A DNA stretch of 34,467 nucleotides from an uncultured Bacillota bacterium (GTDB taxonomy: Bacteria; Bacillota_I; Bacilli_A; RF39; UBA660). Positions 14,755-23,438 of this stretch are shown one piece after another. The position numbers and the translations under genes were made by a program. Location of the stretch: positions 1 through 34,467 of the forward strand of contig CAMUYN010000008.1 in the NCBI GenBank assembly GCA_947165005.1, written 5' to 3'. Numbering within the stretch: position 1 is the first letter of the stretch; the number at the start of each line of letters is the position of its first letter. Below the pieces are notes generated by a model, which worked only from the letters and a program-made list of their open reading frames with translations, did not search any database and was not told where the DNA came from.

Positions 14755-16204
14755 CATATAAAACATAATACTTATCACTATATATTTTTTTATACTTTTC
14801 ATCATAACTAATATAATTACATAATGGATCAATTTTTTCTAATAGTATGTGTGTAATTTTATATTTATCTATTAAAACATTATAATTAATTCTTCCAATC
14901 TTCATATTGCCATATTCCTCTAAAGCATTAGTATTATTAAATTCTTTGCAATATATCTCTGATCTTGAATCAATAAATACTTTTATGCCTCTAAATTCTA
15001 AATATGCCCCATTATTAAAATCATTTAATAATCTCATTTCATCAGTATTAATATTATCTAATATATAATCTGCTGCTTTAACTGGATATATGCTTTCATT
15101 AATATAATTTCCTCTATTACATGCCACAAAATTAATTGTTGTTAAAAATATTATAGGAATTAACAAAATCATACTAACTAATTTATCTGTTTTAAAATAA
15201 TTTACAACTTTTTCTATTTTGTCTTCATATGGCTTTGTCCAAATAATAAATAATCTACTAAGAATAAAAGGCGATGCTATATATAAAAATGCATTATTTC
15301 TTACTGAAATGGTACCCATAACAAACAATCCAAGTAACATAAATAAATCTGATATTTTTATCTTAATTCTTAAATATACTAGTAATATTATATAAATAAC
15401 TATATATGCTAAAAATGCATAATTAGTTAATATGTTTGTTGGTTGTAATTCAATAATATATTCTGATGATACACCACTCATTGTTTTAAACATATATGTA
15501 TATGGAGTTAACCCAAGTGGAGTTAATAATCCTGATAAAGAAATGATAATAAATGTAATTATTAATAATTTAATATTAATATTTTCATAATATAATTTAT
15601 CTGTTTTATTAATTAATTTTATTTTAGATAATATATATTCAGCTATATATGGTAAAAAGAATACTAAAGTCATTGGCCATACAGTAGTATGGATATTAGC
15701 TACTAATACTGAACAAATTAGAATAATAAAAATATATCTTTTTTTATTAGTACTAACTAATTTATCAATAGAAAATATTTCTATTAAGAATAATAAATAA
15801 GATATAGTTTGTGCTCTTGCACAAATATAACCACCCAAAGATTCCATAGTAAATATAGTTAAAATAAATGATAATATTAAATTATTATTTTGTTTTTTTA
15901 ATAAATTAAAAATAGTTAATCCAAGTATTGATGATAAACCAAATACAAAAGCATGTATTCCTACAAAACCAAAAGCATTATAAATTAAAGCTACTATAAC
16001 ATTAAATAACCATCTTGCATTATGCCATATAAGTGTATTATCTATATTAAAATGCTCTATAAAATCTATACCATTATGTAATATATAATCACCTATTTTA
16101 ATCGCAGTAAAAGTGTCATTTTTTAATTCCTTAATGACTATAGAGGAAGAAAAAATGATAATTAAAATAGTGAATATAATATATAGTTTTTTATTATTTT
16201 TCAT
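14741..16204 (-). CDS. GT-C-like polytopic membrane protein (copy 2 of tandem pair)
   Basis: This 487-aa protein has about eleven hydrophobic helices and a C-terminal extracytoplasmic domain of about 110 residues. The first loop has LKNDTFTAIKIGDYILHNGIDFIEHF, with the acidic residues expected of GT-C glycosyltransferases. An Arg-Ala-Gln motif (CARAQTISYL) and LTPLGLTPYTYMFKT follow. The C-terminus contains LNDFNNGAYLEFRGIKVFIDSRSEIYCKEF. It closely matches the next gene along its whole length, so the two are tandem duplicates. A lipid-linked sugar transferase is plausible, but donor and acceptor are unknown. The ATG follows GAGGG. Confidence 0.6.
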   Translation of the reverse strand: MKNNKKLYIIFTILIIIFSSSIVIKELKNDTFTAIKIGDYILHNGIDFIEHFNIDNTLIWHNARWLFNVIVALIYNAFGFVGIHAFVFGLSSILGLTIFNLLKKQNNNLILSFILTIFTMESLGGYICARAQTISYLLFLIEIFSIDKLVSTNKKRYIFIILICSVLVANIHTTVWPMTLVFFLPYIAEYILSKIKLINKTDKLYYENINIKLLIITFIIISLSGLLTPLGLTPYTYMFKTMSGVSSEYIIELQPTNILTNYAFLAYIVIYIILLVYLRIKIKISDLFMLLGLFVMGTISVRNNAFLYIASPFILSRLFIIWTKPYEDKIEKVVNYFKTDKLVSMILLIPIIFLTTINFVACNRGNYINESIYPVKAADYILDNINTDEMRLLNDFNNGAYLEFRGIKVFIDSRSEIYCKEFNNTNALEEYGNMKIGRINYNVLIDKYKITHILLEKIDPLCNYISYDEKYKKIYSDKYYVLYEKVK

Positions 16205-16243
16205 ATGCTTCCCTCTTTATAAATTATACTATATTTTAAGTAT

Positions 16244-16275
16244 AAAAAAAAGTGAATAAATCTATTTCACTTTTT
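16244..16275 (-). terminator. terminator of the first GT-C gene
   Basis: AAAAAGTGAA/TTCACTTTTT with a T-run on the minus strand. As in the paralog, the 5' arm encodes the C-terminal EKVK and stop, so the terminator was duplicated with the gene. Confidence 0.75.
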
Positions 16276-17698
16276 CATATAAAACAAAATATTGATCCAT
16301 ATATATTACTTTATAGTCTTCATCACTAGAAACATAATTATTTAATGGCTCTGTCTGATATAATAAGACATAATTAAAATCATATTTATTGAAAATACTT
16401 TTATAATTAGCTTTTAATCTATTAACATTATACCAATCTACCAATATGGCAGTATTATTAAATTCTTTGCAGTATATTTCTGACCTTGAATCAACAAATA
16501 CTTTAATACCCTTAAATTCTAGATATGCACCAGTATCAAAATCATTATATAATCTTAAATCTTTTAAATCTAAATTTTTAACTATATAATCAGATGCTTT
16601 AGTAGGATACATCTTCTCATCAACATAATTTTTCTTATATGTATTTTTAAATAAGAATACTAAAGATAATAATATAACAAGTATAGGTATTAAGAATATG
16701 AATATCTTACTTTCAAATACAATATCAAATATTTCAAATTTAATATTATCTTTAAATAATCTAGATAAACATATAAATCCAAGTATTATAAATAAAGGTA
16801 TATTTCTAATTGCCATTATAGACATTATAAATAAACCTAGTACCATAAAAAAATCTGATATTTTAATTTTATTCCTTTTATAAACAAATAAATATATATA
16901 AATTAGAAATGGTATTAATAATGAAAAATTAAAGAATACATTACCCTTTTGTAATTCAAGAATAAATGTTGATGAAAATCCAGATAATGTTTTAAACATA
17001 TATGTATATGGAGTTAAACCAAGTGGAGTAAGAAAACCAGATACTGCTATTACTATAAATGAAATAATTAATAATTTTATATTATTTTTATTTGAATAAA
17101 ATACTTTTGTTTTTTTAGTTATTTTAGATATAAAATACTCTGCAAAATATGGTAAAAATAATATAAGAGTCATTAACCATATTGTTGTATGAATATTAGC
17201 TATTAAAATAGATATTGGTAAGAGTATAAATAAATATTTAATTCTGTTTTCATCAAGCATCTTCTCTACAAAAATAATTTCTAATAATAGTAATATATAT
17301 GAAATTGTTTGTGCTCTTGGAACAATTGCTGTTCCCGCAAATTCCATAGATATTAATGTTATTAAAAATGAAACTAATAGATTTTTAGTACGTTTATACG
17401 AAGCATTAAACATTATTAACCCTAGAATAATGCTATTAATAATAGTAAATATATATATACCAAAAAAATTAAATTTATTATAAATAAGTGTCATAATAAC
17501 ATTAAATAACCATCTTGCATTATGATAAACTAGTTCATTAAAATTAAAGTGTTCAACAAAATCTATACCATTATGTAATATGTAATCACCAATTTTGATT
17601 GATGAAAAAGTATCATTAGGTATAGTTTTAGATACTAATGTTATACAAAAAATTGCAATTAAAATACTAAATAATATATATATTTTCTTATTTTTCAT
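16262..17698 (-). CDS. GT-C-like polytopic membrane protein (copy 1 of tandem pair)
   Basis: This 478-aa paralog of the 487-aa protein has the same helix layout and motifs: IPNDTFSSIKIGDYILHNGIDFVEHFNF, PRAQTISYILLL, LTPLGLTPYTYMFKT, and YNDFDTGAYLEFKGIKVFVDSRSEIYCKEF. The membrane loops are more diverged than the motifs, which suggests both copies are kept by selection but may differ in substrate. It lies between rpsR and the second copy. The ATG follows GAGGT. Function is inferred from the GT-C-like fold only. Confidence 0.6.
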   Translation of the reverse strand: MKNKKIYILFSILIAIFCITLVSKTIPNDTFSSIKIGDYILHNGIDFVEHFNFNELVYHNARWLFNVIMTLIYNKFNFFGIYIFTIINSIILGLIMFNASYKRTKNLLVSFLITLISMEFAGTAIVPRAQTISYILLLLEIIFVEKMLDENRIKYLFILLPISILIANIHTTIWLMTLILFLPYFAEYFISKITKKTKVFYSNKNNIKLLIISFIVIAVSGFLTPLGLTPYTYMFKTLSGFSSTFILELQKGNVFFNFSLLIPFLIYIYLFVYKRNKIKISDFFMVLGLFIMSIMAIRNIPLFIILGFICLSRLFKDNIKFEIFDIVFESKIFIFLIPILVILLSLVFLFKNTYKKNYVDEKMYPTKASDYIVKNLDLKDLRLYNDFDTGAYLEFKGIKVFVDSRSEIYCKEFNNTAILVDWYNVNRLKANYKSIFNKYDFNYVLLYQTEPLNNYVSSDEDYKVIYMDQYFVLYEKVK

Positions 17699-17730
17699 AT
17701 ATACCTCATAATAAAAATTATATTATAAAC

Positions 17731-17760
17731 AAAAAAAATAAGCAATAACTTGCTTATTTT
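17731..17760 (-). terminator. terminator of the rpsF-ssb-rpsR operon
   Basis: AAAATAAGCAA-taac-TTGCTTATTTT with eight T on the minus strand. The rpsR stop codon lies in the stem. Confidence 0.85.
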
Positions 17761-17972
17761 GTAAATGGTAAAACTGCCATCATTCTAGCTCTTTTTACTT
17801 CTCTAGCTACTATTCTTTGATGTTCTGCACATGTTCCTGTAGCTCTTCTTGGTAATATTTTACCTTTTTCATTTATATATTGTTTCATGTCTTCTTCATT
17901 TAAGAAATCTAATTTCTTACCTTCACAAAGAGCGCAAACTTTTTTTCTTCTTCTTGGTTTGAATTCTGCCAT
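17754..17972 (-). CDS. rpsR: 30S ribosomal protein S18
   Basis: Small-subunit platform protein that pairs with S6. The 72-aa protein keeps CALC near residues 13-16 and a later Cys/His pair (TGTCAEHQR), the zinc-binding form of S18, plus the conserved RRATGT and VKRARMMAVLPF. It is last in rpsF-ssb-rpsR; the ATG follows AAGGAGG. Confidence 0.97.
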   Translation of the reverse strand: MAEFKPRRRKKVCALCEGKKLDFLNEEDMKQYINEKGKILPRRATGTCAEHQRIVAREVKRARMMAVLPFTK

Positions 17973-17993
17973 ATTTTCCTCCTTATTTAAATT

Positions 17994-18470
17994 TTAAAAT
18001 GCAATGTCATCATCACTAATTTCTACTGAATCGCCAAAATTAGCAAATACTTCATCAGACATATCTGATTCTTTAACTTCTTGATTTACAAAATCTTGTG
18101 GAGTTACATCTTGGGAATAATCACTATTATCTGAACTCAATCTATTTTCACTTTGTGATTTGCTTTCTAAGAATTGAACTGAATCTGCTACAACATCAGT
18201 TGTATAAACTCTTTGTCCATCCTTTTCATAACTACCAGTTTGAATTCTACCTTCAACAGCAACTAAACTTCCTTTAGTACAATATTTTTTAACATTTTCT
18301 GCTTGTTTTCTCCAAACAACTATATTAATAAAATCTGTACCTTGTTCTCCGTTTTGACCTTGAAATGGTCTATTAACTGCTAATGTAAATCTTGTAGTAG
18401 CAATATTACTACCTGTATATCTAAGTTCTGGATCTCTTGTTAATCTACCTATTAATTCTACTCTATTCAT
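17994..18470 (-). CDS. ssb: single-stranded DNA-binding protein
   Basis: Protects ssDNA and recruits replication and repair enzymes. The 158-aa protein has an OB fold at residues 1-107 ([59 protein letters not shown]). A disordered acidic linker follows, then the partner-binding tip DDDIAF. The usual tip is DDDIPF, so the Pro is replaced by Ala; the terminal Phe is kept. It sits between rpsF and rpsR as in most Firmicutes. Confidence 0.97.
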   Translation of the reverse strand: MNRVELIGRLTRDPELRYTGSNIATTRFTLAVNRPFQGQNGEQGTDFINIVVWRKQAENVKKYCTKGSLVAVEGRIQTGSYEKDGQRVYTTDVVADSVQFLESKSQSENRLSSDNSDYSQDVTPQDFVNQEVKESDMSDEVFANFGDSVEISDDDIAF

Positions 18471-18479
18471 ATTTACTCC

Positions 18480-18761
18480 TTATAATTTGATAATTATATG
18501 TCTTAAAACGTTTTCATCTAAAGTTGCTAAACGGTCAAATTCGTTGATAGCAGCATCATTTGCTTCTACATTGATTAAATAGTAATAACCAGTTTTTTGT
18601 CCCTTTATAGTATAAGCTAATTCTTTTTGGCCTAATTCTTTAGAACTTAATACTTTTGCCTTATGATTAACTAAAACTTTTTCATAACTTTTAGCTAATT
18701 TTTCAACTGCATCCTTTTCTAAATCAGGTCTTACTATAAATGAAATTTCATAATTTTTCAT
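18480..18761 (-). CDS. rpsF: 30S ribosomal protein S6
   Basis: This 93-aa partner of S18 on the 30S platform has MKNYEISFIVRPDLEKDAVEKL, the LGQKELAYTIKGQKTGYYYLINVEA core, and VLRHIIIKL at the end. Length is normal. The ATG follows GGGAGG with a strong ribosome binding site, and a leader of roughly 65 nt contains two hairpins. Confidence 0.97.
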   Translation of the reverse strand: MKNYEISFIVRPDLEKDAVEKLAKSYEKVLVNHKAKVLSSKELGQKELAYTIKGQKTGYYYLINVEANDAAINEFDRLATLDENVLRHIIIKL

Positions 18762-18825
18762 TTTTTACACCTCCCTTTGGACTAATGGTCTATATAAATA
18801 GACAGAGAGTAATTAAATACTCGCA
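18762..18825 (-). promoter_or_regulatory. rpsF mRNA leader with two hairpins, possible autoregulatory element
   Basis: On the minus strand the leader holds GAGTA-tttaat-TACTC and GTCTA-tttata-TAGAC before GGGAGG. rpsF leaders in many bacteria bind the S6:S18 dimer. I do not see the expected CCG motif clearly, so the assignment is tentative. Confidence 0.3.
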
Positions 18826-18830
18826 GTGAT

Positions 18831-18859
18831 ATTATAACAAAACCCCCATAAAAAGTAAA
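18831..18859 (-). promoter_or_regulatory. rpsF operon promoter
   Basis: On the minus strand TTTACT, a 17-bp spacer and extended TGTTATAAT. Confidence 0.7.
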
Positions 18860-18866
18860 CAATTAT

Positions 18867-18895
18867 TTGATTTAATTTGTAAAAAATGATATACT
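18867..18895 (+). promoter_or_regulatory. promoter of the 98-aa membrane protein
   Basis: TTGATT, a 17-bp spacer and TATACT on the plus strand. It is divergent to the rpsF promoter, and the two share the 18831-18895 region. The predicted start site is close to 18902, leaving a leader of about 12 nt. Confidence 0.65.
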
Positions 18896-18913
18896 TTTTT
18901 TGTGGGTGGTTTT

Positions 18914-19210
18914 ATGGTAAAAAAAGCATTAATTTTCTCTGCTTGTTTAATTATTATTACTATAATTGTATGCATTATTATATCCATAGTTAATATGAAT
19001 AAAACTGTGGATTTTAAGAGTGTAGTATCATATGATTCAAATATAAATGTTATTACAACTGCACCTACTTATGAAGCAAGTAGTAATGATGATGATTTGG
19101 CTTTTTTAACAAATCTACTAAAATATGAAAAAACAATAATGATATCATCATTATTCTTTGTATTACTATTTGCATTTTTATTTCACGGAACTAAAAGAAG
19201 TAAGAGTTAA
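18914..19210 (+). CDS. small bitopic membrane protein, unknown function
   Basis: I choose ATG 18914 (98 aa) over the track's GTG at 18902, since the predicted transcription start falls at that GTG and GGTGG lies 5 nt before the ATG. Two TM helices (about 5-27 and 74-92) flank a 45-residue polar segment, VDFKSVVSYDSNINVITTAPTYEASSNDDD. Both termini are short and basic. No family recognised. It is monocistronic, convergent with the glycosyltransferase gene, and the two share one terminator. Confidence 0.6.
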   Translation: MVKKALIFSACLIIITIIVCIIISIVNMNKTVDFKSVVSYDSNINVITTAPTYEASSNDDDLAFLTNLLKYEKTIMISSLFFVLLFAFLFHGTKRSKS

Positions 19211-19224
19211 TCTTACTTCTTTTT
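19193..19224. terminator. bidirectional terminator shared by convergent genes
   Basis: AAAAGAAGTAAGA-gttaa-TCTTACTTCTTTT with a T-run on both strands. The plus-strand TAA is in the loop and the minus-strand TAA in the opposite arm; only 2 bp separate the two stop codons. Confidence 0.85.
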
Positions 19225-20565
19225 TATTTTTAATTCTTGAATATAATTTATGCCTAGAGTAGCTAGAGCAAATACTGCTACATGTATGAAATATAAATAT
19301 CTAGGTTGTATCTCAATAAATAAATATATACCAAATGTTATTAAAATCATTATTAGTAAGAATAATACCTCATTTTTTATATTCTTTCTATTAACAATTA
19401 AACCTAATAACATTAATGCTATTATTATTATATTAATACCTTTATTTAATGTAATTGCAATATTTTTTATCATTGAGAACTTAATATTTATTCCAAGTAT
19501 CTTGAAAGACTTGTCATTGAAGCTTCCCATTTCATTTTCAAGTCCTGATGATAACCAAAATCTATCAACCTTACATACCATTAATTTACCAGTTCTAGGT
19601 ATATCTTCAAATGCTCGTCTTTTGATTTCGTTAATTTCTGTAGTTTTATCTACTTGGTATATTGCATCATCATCAGTATAGTATCCACAAGTTTCATAGT
19701 TAAACCCTAATAAGAATTTCCATAAAGGATCCTTATTCTCTAGTCCTGATGGATTTATATTACTTGCTTTTACTAAGAATGAACATGTATTACAAATAAT
19801 AAAATATGATGATAAAAATATTAATAAAGATATTATTATCTTTTTTATATTTTCTTTTTTTAAGGTTATTAATTTATATATTATTAATGTTAGTACTATT
19901 ATTATACCTTCTGGTCTAATTATATTTCCAAATGCAATTAAAATACTTCCTATTAAATACTCTTTATATTTAGCTTCATTTTTAAGTATAAAGAATATAC
20001 CTATATAACTAAGTAATGTTGCTAAATGTGAATTTAATAATACTGAGTTTAAAAACAAATAGAATGGAAAAATCATATATAGTAATGATACTATTCTAGA
20101 TGATTTTTCATTTTTACTAATCTTTAAACCTAGTTGATATACTATTACTACAATCAAGGATGAATAAATAATATTAAGTAATTTTAATATAAATATACTA
20201 TTAAATAGTTTTAATAATACTCCTTGATATATAACAAATGCTGTTTGATAACCCCAAGTATAAAAATGAAACCATGTATTAAAACTATAATCACCTTTTG
20301 CAAACATTTCTGATGCATCTAGTAGTGTTTTAAAGTCATATACTTGAGGAAAATTAGCAACTAATATGAATATTAATCTTATTATAAAACTAACAATAAA
20401 TAGGATTAATCCAAAGTGTTTTATTTTTCTAGTGGATATAAATATAGATATTACACCTGCTAATATTAACACTAATATATTATTTGTACATAAATATATA
20501 AATAGTAAAACAGATAATATAATTATTCCAATATAAGTTAATATTTTAGATAATTTTTCGCTCAT
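19213..20565 (-). CDS. GT39/PMT-like membrane glycosyltransferase
   Basis: This 450-aa protein has about eleven TM helices. After the second-third helix comes PQVYDFKTLLDASEMFAKGDYSF, with the catalytic-type Asp of GT-C enzymes. It is followed by FYTWGYQTAFVIYQGVLLKLFNS and a mid-protein IIRPEG. This pattern fits the dolichyl-phosphate-mannose mannosyltransferase/ArnT-like group, which transfers sugars from a polyprenyl phosphate on the outer face of the membrane. Acceptor unknown. The start lies 8 nt after the ychF stop, behind AGGAG, so it may be read from the ychF promoter. It shares little obvious sequence with the GT-C pair at 14741-17698. Confidence 0.7.
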   Translation of the reverse strand: MSEKLSKILTYIGIIILSVLLFIYLCTNNILVLILAGVISIFISTRKIKHFGLILFIVSFIIRLIFILVANFPQVYDFKTLLDASEMFAKGDYSFNTWFHFYTWGYQTAFVIYQGVLLKLFNSIFILKLLNIIYSSLIVVIVYQLGLKISKNEKSSRIVSLLYMIFPFYLFLNSVLLNSHLATLLSYIGIFFILKNEAKYKEYLIGSILIAFGNIIRPEGIIIVLTLIIYKLITLKKENIKKIIISLLIFLSSYFIICNTCSFLVKASNINPSGLENKDPLWKFLLGFNYETCGYYTDDDAIYQVDKTTEINEIKRRAFEDIPRTGKLMVCKVDRFWLSSGLENEMGSFNDKSFKILGINIKFSMIKNIAITLNKGINIIIIALMLLGLIVNRKNIKNEVLFLLIMILITFGIYLFIEIQPRYLYFIHVAVFALATLGINYIQELKIKKK

Positions 20566-20573
20566 AAATACTC

Positions 20574-21671
20574 CTATACATTAAATCTAAAGAAAACTAT
20601 ATCTCCATCTTGCATTAAATAATCTTTACCTTCAAGTCTCATTTTACCAGCTTCTTTAGCACCTTTTTCTCCCCCATATTGTTTATAATCTTCAAATGAA
20701 GTTACTTCTGCACGTATAAAACCTTTTTCAAAATCAGAATGAATAATACCTGCGCATTCTGGTGCTTTCATACCTTTTCTAAATGTCCATGCCTTGCATT
20801 CATCTTTACCTGCAGTAAAGAATGTAGCAAGTCCAAGCAAATCATATGTAGCTCTTATTAATTTATCTAATCCTGATTCTTCTATACCTAATTCTTCTAA
20901 GAATAATTCTCTATCTTCATCAGGTAATTCACTTAATTCACTTTCTACTTTAGCACTAAGCATAACTACTTTAGCATTTTCTTTAGAAGCATGTTTTTTT
21001 ACTTGTTCTACGTATTCATTACCTGTATTTATATCTTCTTCTGATACATTTGCCATATATATAATAGGTTTTTTGGTTAATAAATTAAAGTTTTTAAGTA
21101 TTCTATCTTCTTCTTCAGTATAATCTAGTCTTCTAGCTGGAATATTTTGTTCTAATACATATTTTACTTTTCTTAAAGCACTTACTTCCTCTAAAGCTTC
21201 CTTATCTTTTGAGGTAACTGCCTTCTTTTCTATCTTATCTAATCTATTATTAACTATGTCTAAATCACTTATAATTAATTCTAAATCTATTATTTCTATA
21301 TCTCTTATAGGATCAATATCTCCTTCTACATGAGTTATGTTAGAATCTTTAAAACATCTAACCACTTCACAAATAGCATCTACTTCTCTTATATGAGATA
21401 AGAATTTATTTCCTAGTCCTTCACCTTTTGAAGCCCCTTTTACTAGTCCTGCTATATCAATAAATTCATATGCTGTTGGTATAACTCTTTCTGGAGTTTC
21501 CTCTTTTGCTAGGTATTCTAACCTTTCATCTTTAACTGTAACTATACCTACATTAGGTTCAATAGTTGCAAAAGGATAATTAGCTGCTAATATATTCTTT
21601 TTTGTTATTGCATTAAATAAAGTTGATTTTCCTACATTTGGAAGTCCAACAATTCCTGCAGTTAATCCCAT
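20574..21671 (-). CDS. ychF: ribosome-associated ATPase YchF/EngD
   Basis: OBG-family ATPase that binds ribosomes and influences translation and stress responses. The start is set at the internal ATG, MGLTAGIVGLPNVGKSTLF (365 aa, normal length), with GAGGG 8 nt upstream; the track adds 12 spurious residues. It has G1 GLPNVGKST, FIDIAGLVKGASKGEGLGN as G3, YMANVSEED in place of the GTPase NKxD (the hallmark of ATP preference), and a C-terminal TGS-like domain ending DYLMQDGDIVFFRFNV. Confidence 0.97.
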   Translation of the reverse strand: MGLTAGIVGLPNVGKSTLFNAITKKNILAANYPFATIEPNVGIVTVKDERLEYLAKEETPERVIPTAYEFIDIAGLVKGASKGEGLGNKFLSHIREVDAICEVVRCFKDSNITHVEGDIDPIRDIEIIDLELIISDLDIVNNRLDKIEKKAVTSKDKEALEEVSALRKVKYVLEQNIPARRLDYTEEEDRILKNFNLLTKKPIIYMANVSEEDINTGNEYVEQVKKHASKENAKVVMLSAKVESELSELPDEDRELFLEELGIEESGLDKLIRATYDLLGLATFFTAGKDECKAWTFRKGMKAPECAGIIHSDFEKGFIRAEVTSFEDYKQYGGEKGAKEAGKMRLEGKDYLMQDGDIVFFRFNV

Positions 21672-21697
21672 TATGTATCCCTCATTTCTATATATCA

Positions 21698-21706
21698 AGT
21701 ATAACA
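21698..21706 (-). promoter_or_regulatory. extended -10 upstream of ychF
   Basis: TGTTATACT lies on the minus strand 26 nt before the ychF ATG. No good -35 is seen. It follows directly after the abgT terminator. Confidence 0.5.
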
Positions 21707-21715
21707 TTAATAAAT

Positions 21716-21740
21716 AAAAAAAGCATCAATTGATGCTTAA
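21716..21740 (-). terminator. terminator of the parA-parB-mscS-DUF951-abgT operon
   Basis: AAGCATCAATTGATGCTT with seven T on the minus strand. The stop codon of the transporter is inside the stem. Confidence 0.85.
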
Positions 21741-23251
21741 ATTGTTGGATTTATTTTAGGTCCTATTGGTGCTCCTAAAGCATACCATGCTATTACTATA
21801 AATAAGAATAATACTATTATACCTATTAAATATGGTAATAATAAACTATAGCATTTCTTTAAGCTAAAATCATTCTTATTATATAATCCCATATATCCTA
21901 CATATATTGCAAAATATGGAAATACTGGAGTAACTATATTAGATATTCCAGATGCTAATCTAAAAATAGCACCGACAAATTCTGGAGTTATATTAGATTT
22001 CATAAACTGTGACATTAATGCTGGTGCAAACATACCCCATTTATCTGCAAATGAAGATACAAATAATCCAGATAACATAATAGCTATAAATGAGAACACA
22101 ATAAGTAATATAAATGAGAAATTAGCACTTCTTACTAGACTAAATAATATAGCTACAAATACTTCTCCTATATTACTATATTTAAATAATGCGATCCATA
22201 ATGATGCAAAGAATATTATTAATAATAATTCCCCAATATTATTTAAATTACTAGTTAAAATCTTAATTATATCTTTATCAGATTTTAATTGTTTAGTTAT
22301 ATATCCATATACGATTGATGCTATAAGACCTGCAAATGATATTATAAATAATATACCATTAACAAATGGAGAATTTGCTCCAAATAACTTATTAACATAT
22401 AGTTCTTGACTATTATCAAGAAGTGCTCCTGATAATGGTAATTTTGGAATAATCGCATATATTGATAGCACTGCTATTACACCTACTACTATTAATACTG
22501 CCTTTAATCCTTTTTTCTTTAATTTTTCATCTATTACTATTTCATCATCGCTTATTCTAACTGGTTTTCTTCTTGAAACAAATTCAGTTATTAATGCAAT
22601 TAATACTGCAAGAAGTAAACTAGAAACTACTATTAAGAATAAATCTCCACTATATCCATATGAATAATCATTATTTATAGTTTTAACACTGTTTCTAGCA
22701 AGTTCTACTATACTATAATCAAGTGATGTAATAAATAAATTTATATTTGCTCCTGCTGCTACTGATACAAATGCCATTGTCATTCCAATAACTTGGCTCC
22801 TTTTATATTCAGTAAATAAAGCAAATGATACAGGAATCATAATAACGAATGCCAAGTCTTGTGAAAATCCCATTACAATGCATAACAATGAAAATAAAAA
22901 GAACATAACAAGTCTAGGTACTTTTTTAGATATTCTACTAAATATTTCATTAATTAATCCTGTCTTTATTAATGATCCCATACCTATTAAACCAATAATA
23001 ACTGTACCAAGTGGAACAAATTTTAAGAAATTGTTAATAGTCTCTCCTAAAATAAATCTTAATCCTTTAAAAGTTAATAAAGATTTAACTGTAATAATGG
23101 TAGTAGTTACTGTACCACTTTGATTAACTTGATACTCTATACCTTGTAAGTTTATTAATGAGAATATAAAACTTAACACTATAACTCCAACGCTAAGTAA
23201 TATAAAGAACCATACAGGATGTAATCCTCTTTTTTTCTTTGCTTCATCCAT
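21737..23251 (-). CDS. AbgT-family transporter
   Basis: I use the internal ATG (504 aa, MDEAKKKRGLHPVW), which follows GGAGG by 6 nt and begins 1 nt after the DUF951 stop; the track start adds 14 residues. It is a polytopic protein of about 12 helices and hairpins. Family features include VPLGTVIIGLIGMGSLIKTGLI, FSQDLAFVIMIPVSFALF and AGANINLFITSLD, then SSFADKWGMFAPALMSQFMKSNITPEFVGAIFRLASGISNIVTPVFPYF. AbgT members move p-aminobenzoyl-glutamate or, in some, export sulfonamides by proton coupling. Substrate here is unproven. It is the last gene of the par operon, an unusual place for a transporter. Confidence 0.85.
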   Translation of the reverse strand: MDEAKKKRGLHPVWFFILLSVGVIVLSFIFSLINLQGIEYQVNQSGTVTTTIITVKSLLTFKGLRFILGETINNFLKFVPLGTVIIGLIGMGSLIKTGLINEIFSRISKKVPRLVMFFLFSLLCIVMGFSQDLAFVIMIPVSFALFTEYKRSQVIGMTMAFVSVAAGANINLFITSLDYSIVELARNSVKTINNDYSYGYSGDLFLIVVSSLLLAVLIALITEFVSRRKPVRISDDEIVIDEKLKKKGLKAVLIVVGVIAVLSIYAIIPKLPLSGALLDNSQELYVNKLFGANSPFVNGILFIISFAGLIASIVYGYITKQLKSDKDIIKILTSNLNNIGELLLIIFFASLWIALFKYSNIGEVFVAILFSLVRSANFSFILLIVFSFIAIMLSGLFVSSFADKWGMFAPALMSQFMKSNITPEFVGAIFRLASGISNIVTPVFPYFAIYVGYMGLYNKNDFSLKKCYSLLLPYLIGIIVLFLFIVIAWYALGAPIGPKINPTI

Positions 23252-23252
23252 A

Positions 23253-23438
23253 CTATTCCTCCACAACCTTTTTAATCTTTTTATTGAATTCAACTCTTGG
23301 AAGCATTATAGTTCTTCCACAGTTAATACACTTTATTTTTATATCTACACCTACCCTAACTATTTCAAACAAATTAGTTTTGCAGGGATGATCTTTTTTC
23401 ATAATTACTTTAGATCCCAATTTATAATTATTTTGCAT
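23253..23438 (-). CDS. DUF951 zinc-ribbon-like small protein
   Basis: This 61-aa protein matches the DUF951 family: YKLGSKVIMKKDHPCKTNLFEIVRVGVDIKIKCINCGRTIMLPRVEF. The three cysteines (HPC and CINC) could bind metal. The family is widespread in Firmicutes and often sits between mscS-like and ychF genes; function unknown. It overlaps mscS by 11 nt, with GAGGTG inside the mscS end. Confidence 0.9.
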   Translation of the reverse strand: MQNNYKLGSKVIMKKDHPCKTNLFEIVRVGVDIKIKCINCGRTIMLPRVEFNKKIKKVVEE

